A stretch of DNA of 64,000 nucleotides from Colwellia sp. BRX10-3 (GCF_014077505.1 NZ_JACGWA010000009.1:62001-126000); one strand, 5' to 3'; shown: positions 9,471 through 19,916, numbered from the stretch's first letter. The notes: generated by a model not told the origin, from the sequence alone. Translations and numbers: made by a program.

Positions 9471-9821
9471 CTACTCACAACAACTAGCAATTCGTTCGGG
9501 TCTGTCGCCCATAATTTCTAAAGCTTGCAAATTCGGAGTAATAAAACCTATATTTTCTTCTAAAGTTAAGGTTATAACCTGTTGTGCCCAGGCAGGTATG
9601 TCAGCGTTAATGGTATAAAACACCCACTGTTTTTGTTTTCGGGTTAATAACACGCCTGAGTTTTTTAACACCGCTAAATGTCGAGATATTTTTGGTTGAC
9701 TAGGCTCAGCAAGCGCTGTCATTAGTTCACAAACACAAAGTTCACCTTTTTTAGCAATCAGCAATATAGATTTAAGACGGGTATCATCAGCCAAATTTTT
9801 ATAAAACTCAGTAGGGTTCAT
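9471..9821 (-). CDS. arsR: ArsR-family metalloregulatory repressor
   Basis: Winged-helix repressor of 116 residues. The arsenic-sensing motif GELCVCEL puts Cys29 and Cys31 in the recognition region, as in type 1 ArsR, and a further Cys-Cys pair (114-115) ends the protein. The helix-turn-helix SQPKISRHLAVLKNSGVL spans about 41-58. It probably represses arsR-GAPDH-arsJ until arsenite binds. The gap to GAPDH is 78 bases. A palindrome upstream is the likely operator. Confidence 0.92.
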   Translation of the reverse strand: MNPTEFYKNLADDTRLKSILLIAKKGELCVCELMTALAEPSQPKISRHLAVLKNSGVLLTRKQKQWVFYTINADIPAWAQQVITLTLEENIGFITPNLQALEIMGDRPERIASCCE

Positions 9822-9884
9822 TCACTGCTCGTCAGGTTAATACACAATGTAGATAATCATAACTTAACTCAATGCATAACTAAA

Positions 9885-9898
9885 TAGTTATATAACTA
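9885..9898 (-). promoter_or_regulatory. Candidate ArsR operator
   Basis: Perfect 14-bp palindrome TAGTTATATAACTA, 64-77 bases upstream of the arsR start. ArsR/SmtB proteins bind AT-rich inverted repeats near their own promoter. Position and symmetry fit, but an AT-rich palindrome can arise by chance. Confidence 0.4.
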
Positions 9899-10054
9899 AT
9901 TTATTATAAACTATCTCATTATTATGCAAACCAATTAAAATGGTATGAGTTACAGCACTTGATTAAATCGTAAAACACTTCTTAGTGAATTAAATTATCC
10001 TATTTTTCAAGCTTCTAATAAAAAGCGCAAATTAATTCTTGAAACGAACTTAAA

Positions 10055-10069
10055 TAAGAACTATTATCA
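10055..10069 (+). promoter_or_regulatory. Candidate Fur box upstream of bfd
   Basis: TAAGAACTATTATCA matches 11 of 15 positions of the Fur 7-1-7 consensus TGATAATnATTATCA, with the right half-site perfect. It lies 33 bases before the bfd start, over the likely promoter. Iron repression of bfd through Fur is established in other gammaproteobacteria. Confidence 0.5.
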
Positions 10070-10101
10070 ATCGCGTTATCAATCACTAGCGAATTTTTTA
10101 C

Positions 10102-10296
10102 ATGTTTGTTTGTATTTGCAAAGGCATCACAGATCATCAAATTAAACAATTAGTCACTGAATCAGGTGTCGGTTCTATACGTGAGCTAAAGCAGCACTTA
10201 CCGTTAGGTTCTCAGTGTGGCACTTGTGTTAAAGTCGCTCAAAACATCATTGATAACACTATTATCAATGAAAGCTTATTTAAAGAAGTAGGCTAA
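10102..10296 (+). CDS. bfd: Bacterioferritin-associated ferredoxin Bfd
   Basis: Small [2Fe-2S] protein of 64 residues. The four cluster cysteines are Cys4 and Cys6 (VCICKG) and Cys39 and Cys42 (SQCGTCV), the Bfd pattern. Bfd passes electrons to the haem of bacterioferritin so that stored Fe(III) is released as Fe(II). It lies 150 bases before two bacterioferritin genes, as expected. A Fur-like site precedes it, so it is probably made under iron shortage. Confidence 0.95.
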   Translation: MFVCICKGITDHQIKQLVTESGVGSIRELKQHLPLGSQCGTCVKVAQNIIDNTIINESLFKEVG

Positions 10297-10449
10297 AATA
10301 CCACTACCTTATAAACCTGACTGCAACTGATAACGATTAACATTCTCAAGCTGTTGTTTTTAAATGTTTTTTATAATATACCCTTTGCATTCTCGTCGTT
10401 TCTTTCTATAATTACAGTCAATATTTAATCCGCTTAAATTTGAGGCTCT

Positions 10450-10914
10450 ATGAAAGGCAACGCAACAGTTCTAACAATACTTAACAAAGTACTCACCAGT
10501 GAACTAACATCAATTAACCAATACTTTCTTCACGCCCGCATGTATAAAAACTGGGGCATTAATGCGTTAAACAGTAAGTGCTATAAAAAATCGATTCTTG
10601 ATATGAAGCAAGCTGACAAAGTTATTGAGCGTATATTATTTCTCGAAGGTTTACCTAACTTACAACAATTAGCGCCTCTTTCTATCGGCGAACATACCCA
10701 AGAAATGATCGGCTGTGATGTTAGCTTTCAAACAGCGCAAATTGCGGTAGTAAGAAACGCCATTACTATTTGTGAACAAGAACAAGATTACGTAAGTCGC
10801 GAAATGTTAGATACCATATTGAATGATGAAGAGGAGCATTTAGATTGGCTGGAAACTCAGCAATACCAAATTGATGCTATGGGTATTGAAAAATTCATTC
10901 AGGCACAGTTATAA
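10450..10914 (+). CDS. bfr: Bacterioferritin, haem-binding subunit with degraded ferroxidase site
   Basis: Ferritin-like four-helix protein of 154 residues. Numbered as E. coli Bfr, haem ligand Met52 is kept, and so are Glu18, Glu127 and His130. Three ferroxidase ligands are changed: Glu51 is Asp, His54 is Gln and Glu94 is Gln. It therefore probably binds haem but cannot form a normal di-iron site. It pairs with the next gene, which has the opposite pattern; in Neisseria and some other bacteria such unlike subunits co-assemble into one 24-mer. GAGG lies 5 bases before the ATG. Confidence 0.95.
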   Translation: MKGNATVLTILNKVLTSELTSINQYFLHARMYKNWGINALNSKCYKKSILDMKQADKVIERILFLEGLPNLQQLAPLSIGEHTQEMIGCDVSFQTAQIAVVRNAITICEQEQDYVSREMLDTILNDEEEHLDWLETQQYQIDAMGIEKFIQAQL

Positions 10915-10950
10915 AACGGCTTAAGCTAGACCTATTAGAAGGAAAATAAA

Positions 10951-11418
10951 ATGAAAGGTAATACCCAAATTATTTCTGCATTAAACGGCCTACTCGCCTA
11001 TGAACTAGCCGCAATGGACCAATACTTCATTCATTCAAGTATGTATGAAGACTGGGGCATTAATAAGCTATTCGAACGTATCAGCCACGAGTTTGACGAT
11101 GAAAAATTGCACGCATCAATGCTTATTCAGCGTATTCTATTTTTAGAAGGCATACCTGACATGCAAACCCGTCCAGGCTTAAATATTGGCAAAACAGTAC
11201 CTGAAATGCTGCAAAGCGATTTAGATGTGGAATATGCCGTCGCAAAATCACTTAGAGCCGCTATTGCGTTATGCGAACAAGAAAAAGATTACGTTACACG
11301 TGAAATACTTGAAAAGCTGCTTGATGATACCGAAGTAGACCATGCATTCTGGCTAGAACAGCAACTAGGTCTCATTAAAACCATAGGTTTAGCGAATTAC
11401 ATACAGTCACAATTATAA
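10951..11418 (+). CDS. bfr: Bacterioferritin, ferroxidase-active subunit lacking the haem ligand
   Basis: Second Bfr of 155 residues, 36 bases after the first, with AGAAGGA before the ATG. Ferroxidase ligands are in place: Glu18, Glu51, His54, Glu94, and Glu128/His131 after a one-residue insertion. Residue 52, the haem-ligating Met of E. coli Bfr, is Lys (DDEKLHA), so haem binding should be lost in homodimers. It oxidises Fe(II) for storage in the mineral core. The two genes form one unit closed by a strong terminator. Confidence 0.95.
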   Translation: MKGNTQIISALNGLLAYELAAMDQYFIHSSMYEDWGINKLFERISHEFDDEKLHASMLIQRILFLEGIPDMQTRPGLNIGKTVPEMLQSDLDVEYAVAKSLRAAIALCEQEKDYVTREILEKLLDDTEVDHAFWLEQQLGLIKTIGLANYIQSQL

Positions 11419-11461
11419 GCCAATACTGACGCTAAAAAACGCCGTAAACATCCTAAACATT

Positions 11462-11493
11462 AAAAGCCAGCTATTTTATCAGCTGGCTTTTTT
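11462..11493 (+). terminator. Rho-independent terminator of the bfr pair
   Basis: Stem AAAAGCCAGCT / AGCTGGCTTTT with an 8-base loop followed by a T run; 44 bases after the second bfr stop codon. Confidence 0.88.
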
Positions 11494-11574
11494 ATATCTA
11501 CTGCGCTTGCATATAAAGAATAATTATCCTCTAGAGACAAAAATTGGCGATTCATAGAGAATTTATTCTAATTT

Positions 11575-11889
11575 ATGACGACCCAAGTAATGATAAACAG
11601 ACGAAAGCTCATAAATACCAATACAAACATTCCAGCTGAACAATACTCAATTTATACCAGAGCAGCTAACCAATTTATTGAAAGCACAAAGTCTGGGCTA
11701 AGTTTCTATCTTAAATTTCGAATTTCTTTATTAATAGCGTCAATAGTTTCCATCATCATAATCGTCTACTTACTGGTGACTAGCTCTATGCTCAAAAAAT
11801 TAACTGAGCTACTCGGCACCGGTACTATTGAACTGCTTAAAAAATCACGAGATCAGAGTAGTTTGAGTGAATACCAAAAGTGGTTATAA
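11575..11889 (+). CDS. Hypothetical single-pass membrane protein
   Basis: A frame of 104 residues with one strong transmembrane segment at about residues 51-70 (SLLIASIVSIIIIVYLLV), a polar N-terminus and a charged C-terminus. I do not recognise a family. No good ribosome binding site precedes the ATG, so the start is uncertain; a second ATG lies five codons in. The gene sits alone between the bfr terminator and the secF terminator, both of which point to an independent unit if it is expressed at all. Confidence 0.45.
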   Translation: MTTQVMINRRKLINTNTNIPAEQYSIYTRAANQFIESTKSGLSFYLKFRISLLIASIVSIIIIVYLLVTSSMLKKLTELLGTGTIELLKKSRDQSSLSEYQKWL

Positions 11890-11942
11890 AGTTAATCACT
11901 ATTCCGTGCAAAGTATTATTTAGAGCTAATTAAAAAATTGAT

Positions 11943-11971
11943 AAAAAAACGGCCCGCATAATGCGAGCCGT
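11943..11971 (-). terminator. Rho-independent terminator of the queA-tgt-yajC-secDF operon
   Basis: On the minus strand the stem ACGGCTCGCA / TGCGGGCCGT (one mismatch) is followed by seven Ts. It lies about 33 bases after the secF stop codon. Confidence 0.85.
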
Positions 11972-12003
11972 ATTAAACATTTAACGGTAAATAATAACGC
12001 TTT

Positions 12004-12951
12004 TTACTGTCTCATTTCTTCTTGATCAGCGCCTTCTTTTTCAATCACTTCAGGGATTAAGTCTTCTTTCGAAATACCTAATGCCAAAGCAACTGAGCTA
12101 GCAACGTAAACAGATGAATAAGTACCAACAAAAACACCCAAGAGTAATGCCGTAGCAAAACCATGAATTAGTGCGCCACCTTTAAAGAACAAAGCTGAAA
12201 GTACTAATAAAGTGGTGATTGAGGTAATTATGGTACGCGATAAGGTTTGTGTTAAAGAAATATTAATCACATCTTCAGGGGTACCAACACGCACTTTTCT
12301 GAAGTTTTCTCGAATACGATCCGAGACCACTATCGTATCGTTCAGCGAGTAACCTATTACCGCAAGTATTGCCGCCAATACCGTTAAGTCGAACTCTAGT
12401 TGTAAAATAGAGAATAAACCTAAGGTTAACAATACATCATGAAATAGCGCGATAACTGAACCTAAAGCAAAACGCCATTCAAAGCGAAACGCGACATAAA
12501 CTAAAATACAGATAAGCGCGGTTAACATAGCTAAGCCACCCTGCTCTGCTAGCTCATCTCCGACACTCGCACCAACAAACTCGATACGACGCATATCAAT
12601 GGTTTGCCCTGTACCTGCTTGTAGAACGTCCAGTACTTGGTTACCTAGCATTTCTGCTTTTACATCTTCACGGGTTGCTAAACGTATCACCACATCACGG
12701 CTTGAACCGTATAGCTGCACAACCGCATCATCAAAGCCGTTTGAATCCATAATGCTACGGATTTTGGTTAGATCTGCTGAGTCTTCAAAACCAACTTCGA
12801 TTAAGGTACCACCGGTAAAATCTAAACCGAAATTGAGTTTATTTGTTGCCAATGAAACAACCGAAGCCGCCATTAGTATAATACTAAATATCACCGCTAC
12901 CTTGCGGTAGCGCATAAAGGCAACAGTATCTTTTAATTGTAAAATTTGCAT
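12004..12951 (-). CDS. secF: Protein translocase subunit SecF (SecDF1)
   Basis: Inner-membrane partner of SecD that uses the ion gradient to pull preproteins through SecYEG. The 315 residues show the SecF pattern: a first helix, then FGLDFTGGTLIEV (about 43-55), a short periplasmic domain, and a cluster of five helices including VIGYSLNDTIVVSDRIRENF (about 198-217). It starts 16 bases after secD. A second, diverged SecDF is encoded at 45.1-47.9 kb. Confidence 0.98.
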   Translation of the reverse strand: MQILQLKDTVAFMRYRKVAVIFSIILMAASVVSLATNKLNFGLDFTGGTLIEVGFEDSADLTKIRSIMDSNGFDDAVVQLYGSSRDVVIRLATREDVKAEMLGNQVLDVLQAGTGQTIDMRRIEFVGASVGDELAEQGGLAMLTALICILVYVAFRFEWRFALGSVIALFHDVLLTLGLFSILQLEFDLTVLAAILAVIGYSLNDTIVVSDRIRENFRKVRVGTPEDVINISLTQTLSRTIITSITTLLVLSALFFKGGALIHGFATALLLGVFVGTYSSVYVASSVALALGISKEDLIPEVIEKEGADQEEMRQ

Positions 12952-12967
12952 AATATTGAAGCCCTAC

Positions 12968-14815
12968 CTATATAGACAATTTATCGAGACGTTTACCACC
13001 CCAAACAGCGTTAACGACAGTACGAGTACCAATAACAGCAGTAAACATTGACGTTATAATACCGATTGATAATGTTACCGCGAAACCTTTAATTGGGCCT
13101 GTGCCGACGGCAAATAAAATCAAGGCAGCAATTAACGTGGTGATGTTAGCATCAATAATGGTTGAAAACGCAGCGTCATAACCTTGATGAATTGACTGTT
13201 GAATTGACTTACCTGCACGCATTTCTTCACGAATACGCTCAAAAATAAGGACGTTAGCATCAACGGCCATACCAACTGTTAACACTATCCCTGCCATACC
13301 AGGTAAGGTTAATGTTGCACCTGGGATCATAGACATAACACCAATAATCAAGACTAAGTTCGCGCCCAAGGCTAAGTTTGCCACCACACCAAAAGCACGG
13401 TAATAAACCAACATAAACAAGAAAACAAGACCAAAGCCCATCAAAATAGCATGGAAACCCAGTTGAACGTTTTCAGCACCTAATGTTGGCCCTACAGTGC
13501 GCTCTTCAACAATTTGAATTGGCGCAATCAAAGCACCCGCTCTAAGTAATAGTGCTAAGTTATGGGCTTCAGATTGACTACCTGCACCGGTAATTCGGAA
13601 GGTTTTACCTAAACGCGCTTGAATAGTTGCAACACTGATCACTTCTTCGATTTTCTCAAAAATAGTATTGCCTTCAGCATCAACGCGATCCGTTGGCTTG
13701 TATTCTATAAATACCGTTGCCATTGGCTTACCAATACTGTTTTTGGTACCGTTCGACATTTTACTACCGCCGGCAGAATCCAAAGTAATATTAACTTGCG
13801 GACGACTATATTCATCAAAACTTGAACCCGCATCAACAATATGATCACCGGTTAGCATCACGCGTTTTTTCAATAAAACAGGTTTGCCGTTACGCTCTTT
13901 TAGTAATTGAGAACTTCCCGGCACACGACCATTAAGTGCAGCACCTAAATCACCGTCAGTATCAACTAAGCGAAATTCAATAGTAGCGGTAGCATTTAAT
14001 ATTTCTTTTGCTTTCGCGGTATCTTGAACGCCCGGTAATTCAATAACAATATGCTTTTGACCTTGGCGTTGTACTAGCGGCTCAGCAACACCTAGCTCAT
14101 TAACACGATTACGAATAATGGTGATGTTTTGTTGCAGTGCATATTCACGAGTTTCTTTTAGCTTTTGTTCAGTCATTTTAGCGGATAACGTTAAGTTACC
14201 CTCATCACTAACAAACAATAAATCAGGGTTTTGTTTATCTAAATAAGTTTCTGCACTTACTAGATCTTCAGCATTACGAAATTGAATTTTAACGGCATCA
14301 TCAACTTTTTTCACTGAGCGATAACGAATTTTTTCGCTACGTAAGTCACTACGAAAATCGTCAACTAAACTTTCTTGCGCCTTATTAATGGCTTCTTTCA
14401 TGTTTACTTCCATTAGGAAGCTCACTCCGCCACTTAAATCTAAACCTAACTTCATTGGCGTTCCACCAATGCTTGCTAACCACTTAGGCGTTGCAGGTGT
14501 TAAGTTTAAGGCTACTGAATATTCATCGCCCATATTATCGTCAAGTAAATCACGTGCGCGCAATTGTTGTTCTGTATCACGGAATCGAGCTAATATTTGG
14601 CCGCCTTCCATGACGATACTTGCGTAGGAAATTTCCTTGCCATCTAAGTGAGACTTAACTACATCTAGCGTTGCTGCGTTTGTTTCAATACCGCGCAAGC
14701 CAGAAATTTGTACTGCAGGATCTTCACCATAAAGGTTAGGAGACGCATACAAAGCACCAACAGCAACTATTAATAGCACCATCAATGTTTTCCATAATGG
14801 ATATTTGTTTAACAC
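12968..14815 (-). CDS. secD: Protein translocase subunit SecD (SecDF1)
   Basis: 615 residues, the length usual for proteobacterial SecD. An N-terminal helix is followed by [17 protein letters not shown] (about 122-138), a large periplasmic P1 domain, and six C-terminal helices with [17 protein letters not shown] (about 520-536), where the Asp is part of the ion path. It works with SecF downstream and with YajC upstream. It is separated from yajC by 162 bases holding two hairpins, unlike the tight secD-secF junction. Confidence 0.98.
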   Translation of the reverse strand: MLNKYPLWKTLMVLLIVAVGALYASPNLYGEDPAVQISGLRGIETNAATLDVVKSHLDGKEISYASIVMEGGQILARFRDTEQQLRARDLLDDNMGDEYSVALNLTPATPKWLASIGGTPMKLGLDLSGGVSFLMEVNMKEAINKAQESLVDDFRSDLRSEKIRYRSVKKVDDAVKIQFRNAEDLVSAETYLDKQNPDLLFVSDEGNLTLSAKMTEQKLKETREYALQQNITIIRNRVNELGVAEPLVQRQGQKHIVIELPGVQDTAKAKEILNATATIEFRLVDTDGDLGAALNGRVPGSSQLLKERNGKPVLLKKRVMLTGDHIVDAGSSFDEYSRPQVNITLDSAGGSKMSNGTKNSIGKPMATVFIEYKPTDRVDAEGNTIFEKIEEVISVATIQARLGKTFRITGAGSQSEAHNLALLLRAGALIAPIQIVEERTVGPTLGAENVQLGFHAILMGFGLVFLFMLVYYRAFGVVANLALGANLVLIIGVMSMIPGATLTLPGMAGIVLTVGMAVDANVLIFERIREEMRAGKSIQQSIHQGYDAAFSTIIDANITTLIAALILFAVGTGPIKGFAVTLSIGIITSMFTAVIGTRTVVNAVWGGKRLDKLSI

Positions 14816-14839
14816 AATATCACCCTATTTTCTTTTGAA

Positions 14840-14873
14840 TTACGCGATAATACTAAACTGAATTATCGCGTAA
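14840..14873 (-). other. Intercistronic hairpin 1 between yajC and secD
   Basis: Perfect 12-bp inverted repeat TTACGCGATAAT / ATTATCGCGTAA with a 10-base loop, ending 25 bases before the secD start. No T run follows on the secD strand, so it is not a classical terminator. It could set the secD mRNA 5' end or its translation. Confidence 0.55.
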
Positions 14874-14906
14874 AAGTTTGTTAGAATTTTTTGTTATAGT
14901 TATGCG

Positions 14907-14940
14907 AAAGTGTGTACTGATGATTATCAATACACACTTT
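14907..14940 (-). other. Intercistronic hairpin 2 between yajC and secD
   Basis: Stem AAAGTGTGTA / TACACACTTT continues after one mismatch through TGAT / ATCA to a 4-base loop, 14 pairs in all. It lies 37 bases after the yajC stop on the minus strand and is not followed by a T run. Confidence 0.55.
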
Positions 14941-14977
14941 CAAAACCGCTATAGCGAAAAAAGCCAACAAAATCTCA

Positions 14978-15313
14978 TTATAGAGACTTCATTGTACCTT
15001 TAGGTAATACAGCATTAATTGCGCCTTTTTGTACTGTTACTTCAGTACCTTCAGCTATGCTTACTACAATAAAATCTTTTTCATCTGAAACTTTAACAAT
15101 TTTACCAACAATGCCGCCTTGTGTTAGCACTTCGTCACCTTTTGATAATTCAGACATCAAACTTTTATGCTCTTTCACACGCTTAGCTTGCGGACGATAA
15201 ATCATAAAATAAAACACTAAACCAAATACCGCTAGCATAATTAACATTGACATACCGTCTGCCCCTTGAGCGGGACCTGCAGCAGCGTGGGCTTGACTAA
15301 TAAATAAACTCAT
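14978..15313 (-). CDS. yajC: Sec translocon accessory protein YajC
   Basis: Single-pass inner-membrane protein of 111 residues. The helix MLIMLAVFGLVFYFMIYRPQ (about 22-41) ends in the family hallmark FYFMIYRPQ(A)KR. A soluble domain follows, with LSKGDEVLTQGGIVGKI (about 55-71). It co-purifies with SecDF in E. coli, but is not essential. It lies in the standard tgt-yajC-secD order. Confidence 0.97.
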   Translation of the reverse strand: MSLFISQAHAAAGPAQGADGMSMLIMLAVFGLVFYFMIYRPQAKRVKEHKSLMSELSKGDEVLTQGGIVGKIVKVSDEKDFIVVSIAEGTEVTVQKGAINAVLPKGTMKSL

Positions 15314-15377
15314 AAATACCTCTTGTTATTTTTTCTGATTGATTTTTATAAAATGGTGAATTAAACCTGTGAATCTT

Positions 15378-16565
<1,188 letters not shown>

Positions 16566-16631
16566 CTAGTAGCTTTTTCGTTTTAGCGACTAGAATTCTA
16601 GCCAACTACTATTTTCTCTAGTCAGTATATT

Positions 16632-17690
16632 TTACTGGCCAGTATTTAAATCTTTTTTCGTCAACAACATCGCATCACCATAACTAAAAAAGCGATACTG
16701 CTGCGCAACCGCATGTTGATAGGCAGCCATAATATTTTCGTAGCCAGCAAATGCACTCACTAACATCAACAAGGTTGATTCAGATAAGTGAAAATTAGTA
16801 ATTAAGGCATCAACAATTTGAAACTCATAACCTGGGGTGATAAAAATATCGGTGTCACCATAAAACTCACTAAAATTTTTACCTTGTTCTTTAGCTATTT
16901 TCGCAGCACTTTCTAGTGACCGTACTGACGTAGTACCCACAGCAATAACTTTTCCGCCATTAGCCTTAGTTTGTTCAATTTGCACCACAACACTTGGTGG
17001 TACTTCAACATATTCTGCATGCATTATATGGTCGGCAATTTCATCAACCTTTACAGGTTGAAATGTGCCAGCACCGACATGCAAAGTCACAAAGGCAAAA
17101 TCTACACCTTTGGCTTTAAGTTGCGTCATTAATTCATCATCAAAATGCAAACCTGCTGTTGGTGCTGCTACAGCACCCGGCTTTTCATTATAAACCGTTT
17201 GATAACGTTCACGATCACTGTCTTCATCAGGTCGGTCAATATAAGGAGGTAATGGCATATGACCAACTTCATCTAATATTGATAACACCGATTGTTCACC
17301 CTGAAATTCAAGCTCAAACAAAGCGTCATGCCTTGCCACCATAGTGGCTTTAACTTTACCTTCTAATAGTATTTCACTACCCGGCTTTGGCGACTTACTG
17401 CAACGAATGTGCGCTAATACGCGATGTTCGTCTAGTAAACGTTCAACTAACACCTCTAACTTACCACCACTGGCTTTTTGACCAAACATGCGTGCTGGAA
17501 TAACTCGCGTATTGTTAAATACTAACAAGTCTCCCGCTTCAACATGGGCAATAAGGTCTGTAAATGTTTCATCTTTGCGCACACCATCGTTGCCATTTAA
17601 CGTCATTAAACGGCTCGCAGAACGGTTAGCTTTTGGATATCGAGCAATTAGCTCTTCGGGTAAATCAAATGAAAAATCAGCAACGCGCAT
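16632..17690 (-). CDS. queA: S-adenosylmethionine:tRNA ribosyltransferase-isomerase
   Basis: Transfers and isomerises the ribosyl part of SAM onto preQ1-tRNA, giving epoxyqueuosine-tRNA. The N-terminus ([17 protein letters not shown]) and the motifs [12 protein letters not shown] (about 57-68), AAPTAGLHF and [12 protein letters not shown] are typical. 352 residues is normal. It is the first gene of queA-tgt-yajC-secDF. Upstream lies the MITE-like repeat and divergent aceK. Confidence 0.98.
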   Translation of the reverse strand: MRVADFSFDLPEELIARYPKANRSASRLMTLNGNDGVRKDETFTDLIAHVEAGDLLVFNNTRVIPARMFGQKASGGKLEVLVERLLDEHRVLAHIRCSKSPKPGSEILLEGKVKATMVARHDALFELEFQGEQSVLSILDEVGHMPLPPYIDRPDEDSDRERYQTVYNEKPGAVAAPTAGLHFDDELMTQLKAKGVDFAFVTLHVGAGTFQPVKVDEIADHIMHAEYVEVPPSVVVQIEQTKANGGKVIAVGTTSVRSLESAAKIAKEQGKNFSEFYGDTDIFITPGYEFQIVDALITNFHLSESTLLMLVSAFAGYENIMAAYQHAVAQQYRFFSYGDAMLLTKKDLNTGQ

Positions 17691-17766
17691 GGTAAATTAA
17701 CTAGTTCAAAGAATAAAAAACGCGTAATTTTAGTGCTGCACGGCACGAATAGCAAGCATTAACTTG

Positions 17767-17934
17767 TATACCCACTGCACTTCAAGTTGCAAACTTCAGC
17801 AAGTTGAGAAAGGGTTTGGTATCGGACATGGGTCGAAGAGAATAATGGTTATATTGTCGAAATCCATAACGCAGGAGAAAACCCTTTATCGGCTTGCTCA
17901 TAGGAAGCTGAACTTGGATTATTGCAGGAATATA
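17767..17934. repeat. Palindromic MITE-like element, 168 bp
   Basis: The two ends are long imperfect inverted repeats. The left end reads TATACCCACTGCACTTCAAG and continues to AGCAAGTTGAGAAAGGGTTT. The right end, complemented, reads TATATTCCTGCAATAATCCA and continues to AGCAAGCCGATAAAGGGTTT. About 55 bases per arm can be aligned with gaps, around an unpaired centre of about 55 bases. It encodes nothing credible. The form suggests a non-autonomous mobile repeat in the queA/aceK divergent promoter region. Confidence 0.6.
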
Positions 17935-18048
17935 GCTTACCCCCTAAGCGCTATCACGATTATAAATAGCGACTATAGTTTAAAAATAATCACCCAAAAC
18001 ATTCATTTTGACGTATGCTAAAATCAAACAACCTTGCTAGGTAAACTA

Positions 18049-19791
18049 ATGAAAAATCTTGCTTTCGCCATCGCAAAAACCATCATCAATGGTTTTGAGC
18101 GACATATTTACCTTTATAGTGAAATTACACAAACGGCAAAACAGCGCTTTGAGCAACATCGCTGGAAAGACATTCAAATCGCTGCTAAAGCGCGTACAGA
18201 TTTTTACGACCAACGCATAGAAGAAACATTGGCCACTATCAAGCAAGATTTTTGCATCAATGCGCTCGATGACAAGCTTTGGCAAACAGTTAAAACTTGC
18301 TATATTGAACTACTGAGCAAACACCCACAACCCGAGTTAGCTGAGAGTTTTTACAATTCAATATTTTGCCACTTATTTGAGCGCAAATATTATCATAACG
18401 CCTATATTTTCGTGCAATCAACTGCAACACGCTTAGACAAATTACCCACACCAAAAATATTCACCAGTTACTTTCCTGCTGAACATGGCTTGTTTCAAAC
18501 CATTAATAATATTATGGATAGCCAAAATTTTTCAGTGCCCTTTACGCATTTGAAAAAAGATATCAATATTCTAATAGCCAAATTTCGCCAACAAGCAGAT
18601 AAAACCCTCTATCAGTTGTCTGATTTACAATTCGACATTTTAGATTCTGTTTTCTACCGTAATAAAGGCGCTTATATTATTGGCCGGGTTATATCCCCTG
18701 GTGGTGAAACACCATTTATTATTTCGCTATTAAATACTGAAAAAGACGGTTTTTTTATTGATGCCTTGATTACCGAAGGTGAGCATATGGCGGTGGTTTT
18801 TGGTTTTGCTCGTGCTTATTTCTTTGTAGATTGTCAGCACCCCCATGCTTTAGTTGATTTTCTTAATCGATTAATTCCACATAAAACAAGTGCCGACTTA
18901 TATTCTGCCATTGGTTTTCACAAACAAGGTAAAACCCAGTTTTATCGTGATTTTTTAAATCACTTGGATAACAGTGACGACAAGCTTGAGTTAGCACCAG
19001 GGATCAAAGGTATGGTGATGTCGGTATTTATGCTGCCGTCATACCCTTATGTTTTTAAAATTATTAAAGATAAGTTTTCCCCGAGTAAAAATATGACCCG
19101 AGCAGATGTTAAAGGCAAATATCGCTTAGTTAAATTGCATGACCGGGTTGGTCGAATGGCTGATACCATGGAATATTCGGAAGTTGCCTTTCCTCAGCAG
19201 CGCTTTTCAGCCGAACTACTCGAAGAGCTAAATACCGTGGCTCCTTCATTGTTAAGATACGAAAATGATCTGGTGATTATTAAACATATGTACATTGAGC
19301 GTAAAATGACCCCGCTAAATTTATACTTAGCAAAAGCCAATGATGATGAAATCGACAATGCTATGTACGGCTACGGTAAAGCCATTAAACAACTAATTGC
19401 CGCAGATATATTCCCAGGTGACATGTTGTTGAAAAATTTTGGCGTAACTCGTCATGGACGGGTTATTTTTTATGACTACGATGAAATTACTTATATGAAT
19501 GAAGTTAATTTTCGCGTTAAGCCTGAAGCGGTAACAGAAGAGCAAATTTACGCAGCTGAGCCATGGTATTCTGTTGCGCCTGGTGATGTGTTTCCAGAAG
19601 AAATTGCCACATTTGCTCTAGCCAACAATCGCTATCGACAAGCTTTTCTTCGTCATCATGCTAACTTACTTGAAGCAAAATATTGGCAGGCCTGTCAAGC
19701 CAGAGTTGCTAAAGGTGTTTTTGCCGATGTTTACCCTTACCCAGAAAAATCACGTTTTTGTTATTGGAAAACAACCAGTACTGAGCAATAA
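18049..19791 (+). CDS. aceK: Isocitrate dehydrogenase kinase/phosphatase AceK
   Basis: Bifunctional enzyme that phosphorylates and dephosphorylates isocitrate dehydrogenase, diverting isocitrate into the glyoxylate bypass. Matches along the full length to E. coli AceK: GFERHIYLYSEI at the start, LFYRNK-like VFYRNKGAYIIGR, APGIKGMVM in the ATP site, HDRVGRMADT, and NFGVTRHGRVIFYDYDEI in the catalytic region. About 580 residues from the ATG at 18049, which has TAGGT upstream; a TTG five codons earlier is less likely. It is separated from aceBA, which are not in the window. Confidence 0.97.
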   Translation: MKNLAFAIAKTIINGFERHIYLYSEITQTAKQRFEQHRWKDIQIAAKARTDFYDQRIEETLATIKQDFCINALDDKLWQTVKTCYIELLSKHPQPELAESFYNSIFCHLFERKYYHNAYIFVQSTATRLDKLPTPKIFTSYFPAEHGLFQTINNIMDSQNFSVPFTHLKKDINILIAKFRQQADKTLYQLSDLQFDILDSVFYRNKGAYIIGRVISPGGETPFIISLLNTEKDGFFIDALITEGEHMAVVFGFARAYFFVDCQHPHALVDFLNRLIPHKTSADLYSAIGFHKQGKTQFYRDFLNHLDNSDDKLELAPGIKGMVMSVFMLPSYPYVFKIIKDKFSPSKNMTRADVKGKYRLVKLHDRVGRMADTMEYSEVAFPQQRFSAELLEELNTVAPSLLRYENDLVIIKHMYIERKMTPLNLYLAKANDDEIDNAMYGYGKAIKQLIAADIFPGDMLLKNFGVTRHGRVIFYDYDEITYMNEVNFRVKPEAVTEEQIYAAEPWYSVAPGDVFPEEIATFALANNRYRQAFLRHHANLLEAKYWQACQARVAKGVFADVYPYPEKSRFCYWKTTSTEQ

Positions 19792-19875
19792 ACCAACAAA
19801 GGGTAAATTAAACCGGTTAAAACTAGCACAAATGCTGTTTATTTAGGCGAACAGTCATTTTTTTGAAATTTGCGC

Positions 19876-19903
19876 TTTACCTTTAGCTTGGCATCAGTAT
19901 AAT
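19876..19903 (+). promoter_or_regulatory. Promoter of tRNA-Trp
   Basis: TTTACC at 19876-19881 and a consensus TATAAT at 19898-19903, spaced 16 bases, end 13 bases before the mature tRNA 5' end. Confidence 0.65.
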
Positions 19904-19916
19904 TCGAATCTGTTGC

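Noticed and set aside
17764-18021. 85-residue frame across the palindromic repeat
   Set aside because: It is produced by the MITE-like element and has no family resemblance or ribosome binding site.
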